From: a bacterium
GTDB lineage: Bacteria > AUK180
NCBI GenBank assembly: GCA_030622125.1
Contig: JAUXGM010000130.1
Span: 1-6,331, forward strand
DNA: 6,331 bases
Direction: 5' to 3'
Shown: piece by piece, positions 4,482 to 6,331 of the stretch
Layout: each line of letters opens with the position of its first letter
Position numbering within the stretch: position 1 is the first letter of the stretch
The notes under the pieces: model-generated
What the model saw: the letters and a program-made list of their open reading frames with translations, nothing else
Told to the model about the DNA's origin: nothing
Database searches by the model: none
Translations under genes and position numbers: made by a program

Positions 4482-6331
4482 ATGAGCAAAAAGATTATCG
4501 GTATCGATTTAGGTACCACAAATTCCTGTGTTGCAATCATGGAAAATGGACAACCAAAGGTTATCCATAATGCTGAAGGTGGCAGAACTACCCCATCTAT
4601 CGTTGCTTTCAAAAAGGATGGTGAGATAGTTATTGGAGCACCGGCTAAAAATCAAGCGATCACAAATCCGGAAAATACAGTCTTTTCCGTTAAAAGATTG
4701 ATTGGTAGAAGTTATGACGAAATAGGCGAAGAGCTTAAAATATTACCGTACAAGGTTAAGAAAGGTAAATCACAAAATGTGGTCATAGAAGCCGCCGGCA
4801 AGAAATACACTCCACAGGAGATATCTGCAATGATACTTAAAGAGATGAAAAAGGTTGCAGAGGATTATTTGGGAGAAAAAGTAACGGATGCCGTTATAAC
4901 GGTTCCTGCCTATTTTAACGATTCACAAAGACAATCGACAAAAGATGCGGGAAAGATAGCGGGTCTGAATGTTTTAAGGATAATAAATGAACCTACTGCT
5001 GCAGCGCTTGCCTATGGAAGGGATAAAAAAAATGAGCAAAAAATAGCAGTATTTGATCTCGGTGGTGGTACTTTCGATATCTCCTTCCTTGAGATAAGTG
5101 AAGGCGTGTTTGAGGTTAAATCAACAAATGGTAATACACATCTTGGCGGTGATAATTTTGATATGAAAATTATTAATTACCTTGCCGATGAATTTAAAAA
5201 AGATCAGGGGATTGATCTTAGAGATGATGCCATTGCACTTCAGCGGTTAAAAGATGTTGCAGAAAAAGCAAAGATAGAACTTTCTTCAAAACTTGAAACC
5301 GAAATAAACCTACCGTTTATTACGGCAGATGCAAGCGGACCAAAACACTTACAAATTGCTATGACAAGAGCAAAATTAGAAAGTTTGGTTTCCGACTTAG
5401 TTGAAAAAACAGTTAGTCCTTGTAAAACGGCATTAAAAGATGCAAAAATGAGTAAATCGGATATTGATGTTATCTTACTTGTTGGTGGAATGACAAGGAT
5501 GCCGATCGTTCAAAAGAAAGTAGAGGAGATCTTTGGAAAAAAACCAAGCAAAGGTATCAATCCTGATGAGGCGGTAGCCATTGGTGCAGCGATTCAAGGT
5601 GCAATATTGGGAGGAGATAAATCCGTCGGTGATATTTTGCTCGTTGATGTTACACCTCTTTCTCTTGGAATTGAGACGCTTGGAAATGTGATGACAAAAC
5701 TTATTGATAAAAATACACCGATCCCTGTCAAAAAATCGGAAATATTTACAACTGCCGAGAATAATCAACCGGCTGTTGATATCCATGTCTTACAAGGTGA
5801 AAGACCCATGGCTTCTAATAACAAGACAATAGGTAGATTCCAATTAATGGGGATCCCGCCGGCACCAAGAGGCATGCCGCAGATAGAAGTTTCCTTTGAT
5901 ATTGATGCAAATGGCATAATGCATGTAACGGCAAAAGATAAAGCAACGGGTAAAGAGCAGAGTATAAAAATACAGGTTTCAAGCGGACTTTCCGATGAGG
6001 AAATAGAGAAAATGGTTAATGAAGCGAAGGAAAATGAAGAAGAAGATAATAAAAGAAAAGAACTTGTTGAAACTAAGAACAAAGCTGAGGGCTTGATCTA
6101 TCAAACAGAGAATATAATGAAAGAAATGAAAAAAAATGGTAAACTTGATGAAAAAGAGGAAAAGGAATTAAAGAAAAAGATGGATACACTACAAGAAAAA
6201 TCAAAGGGTGATAATAAAGAAGAAATAGAAAAAGCCATTGATGAACTTTCCGGTTTCTTTTCAAATATCTATCAGAAATATGGTCAGCAACAGCAACAAG
6301 AACAAGAAGTCGGAGGCCAAGCGGTCTTAGG
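4482..6331 (+). CDS. dnaK: Molecular chaperone DnaK (Hsp70), 3' partial
   Basis: 616 codons are visible, and only a short C-terminal tail is missing. DnaK is the cytoplasmic ATP-dependent Hsp70 that binds exposed hydrophobic peptides with DnaJ and GrpE. The ATPase domain (residues 1 to ~380) shows phosphate-1 [10 protein letters not shown] (from residue 7), [29 protein letters not shown], phosphate-2 DLGGGTFD (from 192) and the adenosine motif [10 protein letters not shown]. The hydrophobic linker DILLVD is at 384-389. The substrate domain follows ([43 protein letters not shown]), then the helical lid from about residue 505 and a Gln-rich start of the tail ([10 protein letters not shown]). 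Between KRLIG and YTPQEISA the protein has the roughly 22-residue insert of Gram-negative-type DnaKs, absent in Bacillus. The ATG at 4482 is fixed by AAGGAG and by the alignment of [13 protein letters not shown] with known starts. The gene appears to be transcribed from the sigma-54 promoter at 4273. No CIRCE element is present upstream. Confidence 0.98.
   Translation, partial: MSKKIIGIDLGTTNSCVAIMENGQPKVIHNAEGGRTTPSIVAFKKDGEIVIGAPAKNQAITNPENTVFSVKRLIGRSYDEIGEELKILPYKVKKGKSQNVVIEAAGKKYTPQEISAMILKEMKKVAEDYLGEKVTDAVITVPAYFNDSQRQSTKDAGKIAGLNVLRIINEPTAAALAYGRDKKNEQKIAVFDLGGGTFDISFLEISEGVFEVKSTNGNTHLGGDNFDMKIINYLADEFKKDQGIDLRDDAIALQRLKDVAEKAKIELSSKLETEINLPFITADASGPKHLQIAMTRAKLESLVSDLVEKTVSPCKTALKDAKMSKSDIDVILLVGGMTRMPIVQKKVEEIFGKKPSKGINPDEAVAIGAAIQGAILGGDKSVGDILLVDVTPLSLGIETLGNVMTKLIDKNTPIPVKKSEIFTTAENNQPAVDIHVLQGERPMASNNKTIGRFQLMGIPPAPRGMPQIEVSFDIDANGIMHVTAKDKATGKEQSIKIQVSSGLSDEEIEKMVNEAKENEEEDNKRKELVETKNKAEGLIYQTENIMKEMKKNGKLDEKEEKELKKKMDTLQEKSKGDNKEEIEKAIDELSGFFSNIYQKYGQQQQQEQEVGGQAVL

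Noticed and set aside
5475-6264. Three minus-strand ORFs opposite dnaK
   Set aside because: They are antisense shadows of a strongly conserved dnaK reading frame, with no recognisable protein features.
1-6331. CRISPR arrays, tRNA/rRNA genes, insertion sequences
   Set aside because: No regularly spaced repeats, no tRNA or rRNA signatures, and no transposase or terminal inverted repeats were seen.

Overview
This is an AT-rich bacterial window with every gene on the + strand. It holds two transcription units separated by about 310 bases of non-coding DNA. The first (positions 1-4036) is a tight run of three genes for exported, surface-type proteins. The second (about 4273 to the window end) is a short 40-codon gene followed by dnaK, whose last codons lie beyond the window.

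The organism is most likely a diderm bacterium. DnaK carries the roughly 22-residue insert in the first third of its ATPase domain that is characteristic of Gram-negative-type Hsp70s. The third gene ends in a FlgD-like / type IX-secretion-like C-terminal domain with a PNPW motif, a type common in Bacteroidetes-related groups and in many uncultivated low-GC candidate phyla. I cannot name the phylum from this window.

Secreted block: the first gene enters from the left edge and is missing its 5' end. It encodes a multidomain extracellular protein with two Ig-like modules, a C-terminal HEFQH zinc-metallopeptidase motif and two EF-hand-like calcium loops. Thirteen bases later comes a signal-peptide protein made mainly of alpha helices, resembling a HEAT-type solenoid. 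It overlaps by four bases (ATGA) with a third gene encoding a signal peptide, an Ig-like segment, a fibronectin type III domain and the putative sorting domain. The spacing implies co-transcription. A shared job at the cell surface is an inference.

Intergenic region (4037-4345): it begins with an AU-rich terminator-like segment, continues with several dyads and a direct repeat, and ends in a consensus-perfect sigma-54 promoter (TGGCACG-N4-TTGCT, 4273-4288). This promoter points at the small gene and dnaK. A 5-bp hairpin sits at the predicted 5' end of that transcript. No CIRCE (HrcA) element is visible. A sigma-54-driven major Hsp70, with an unknown 40-residue protein as the first product of the mRNA, is the most unusual feature of the window. 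It implies that dnaK here may be controlled by an ATP-dependent enhancer-binding activator rather than by the usual HrcA or sigma-32 heat-shock circuits.
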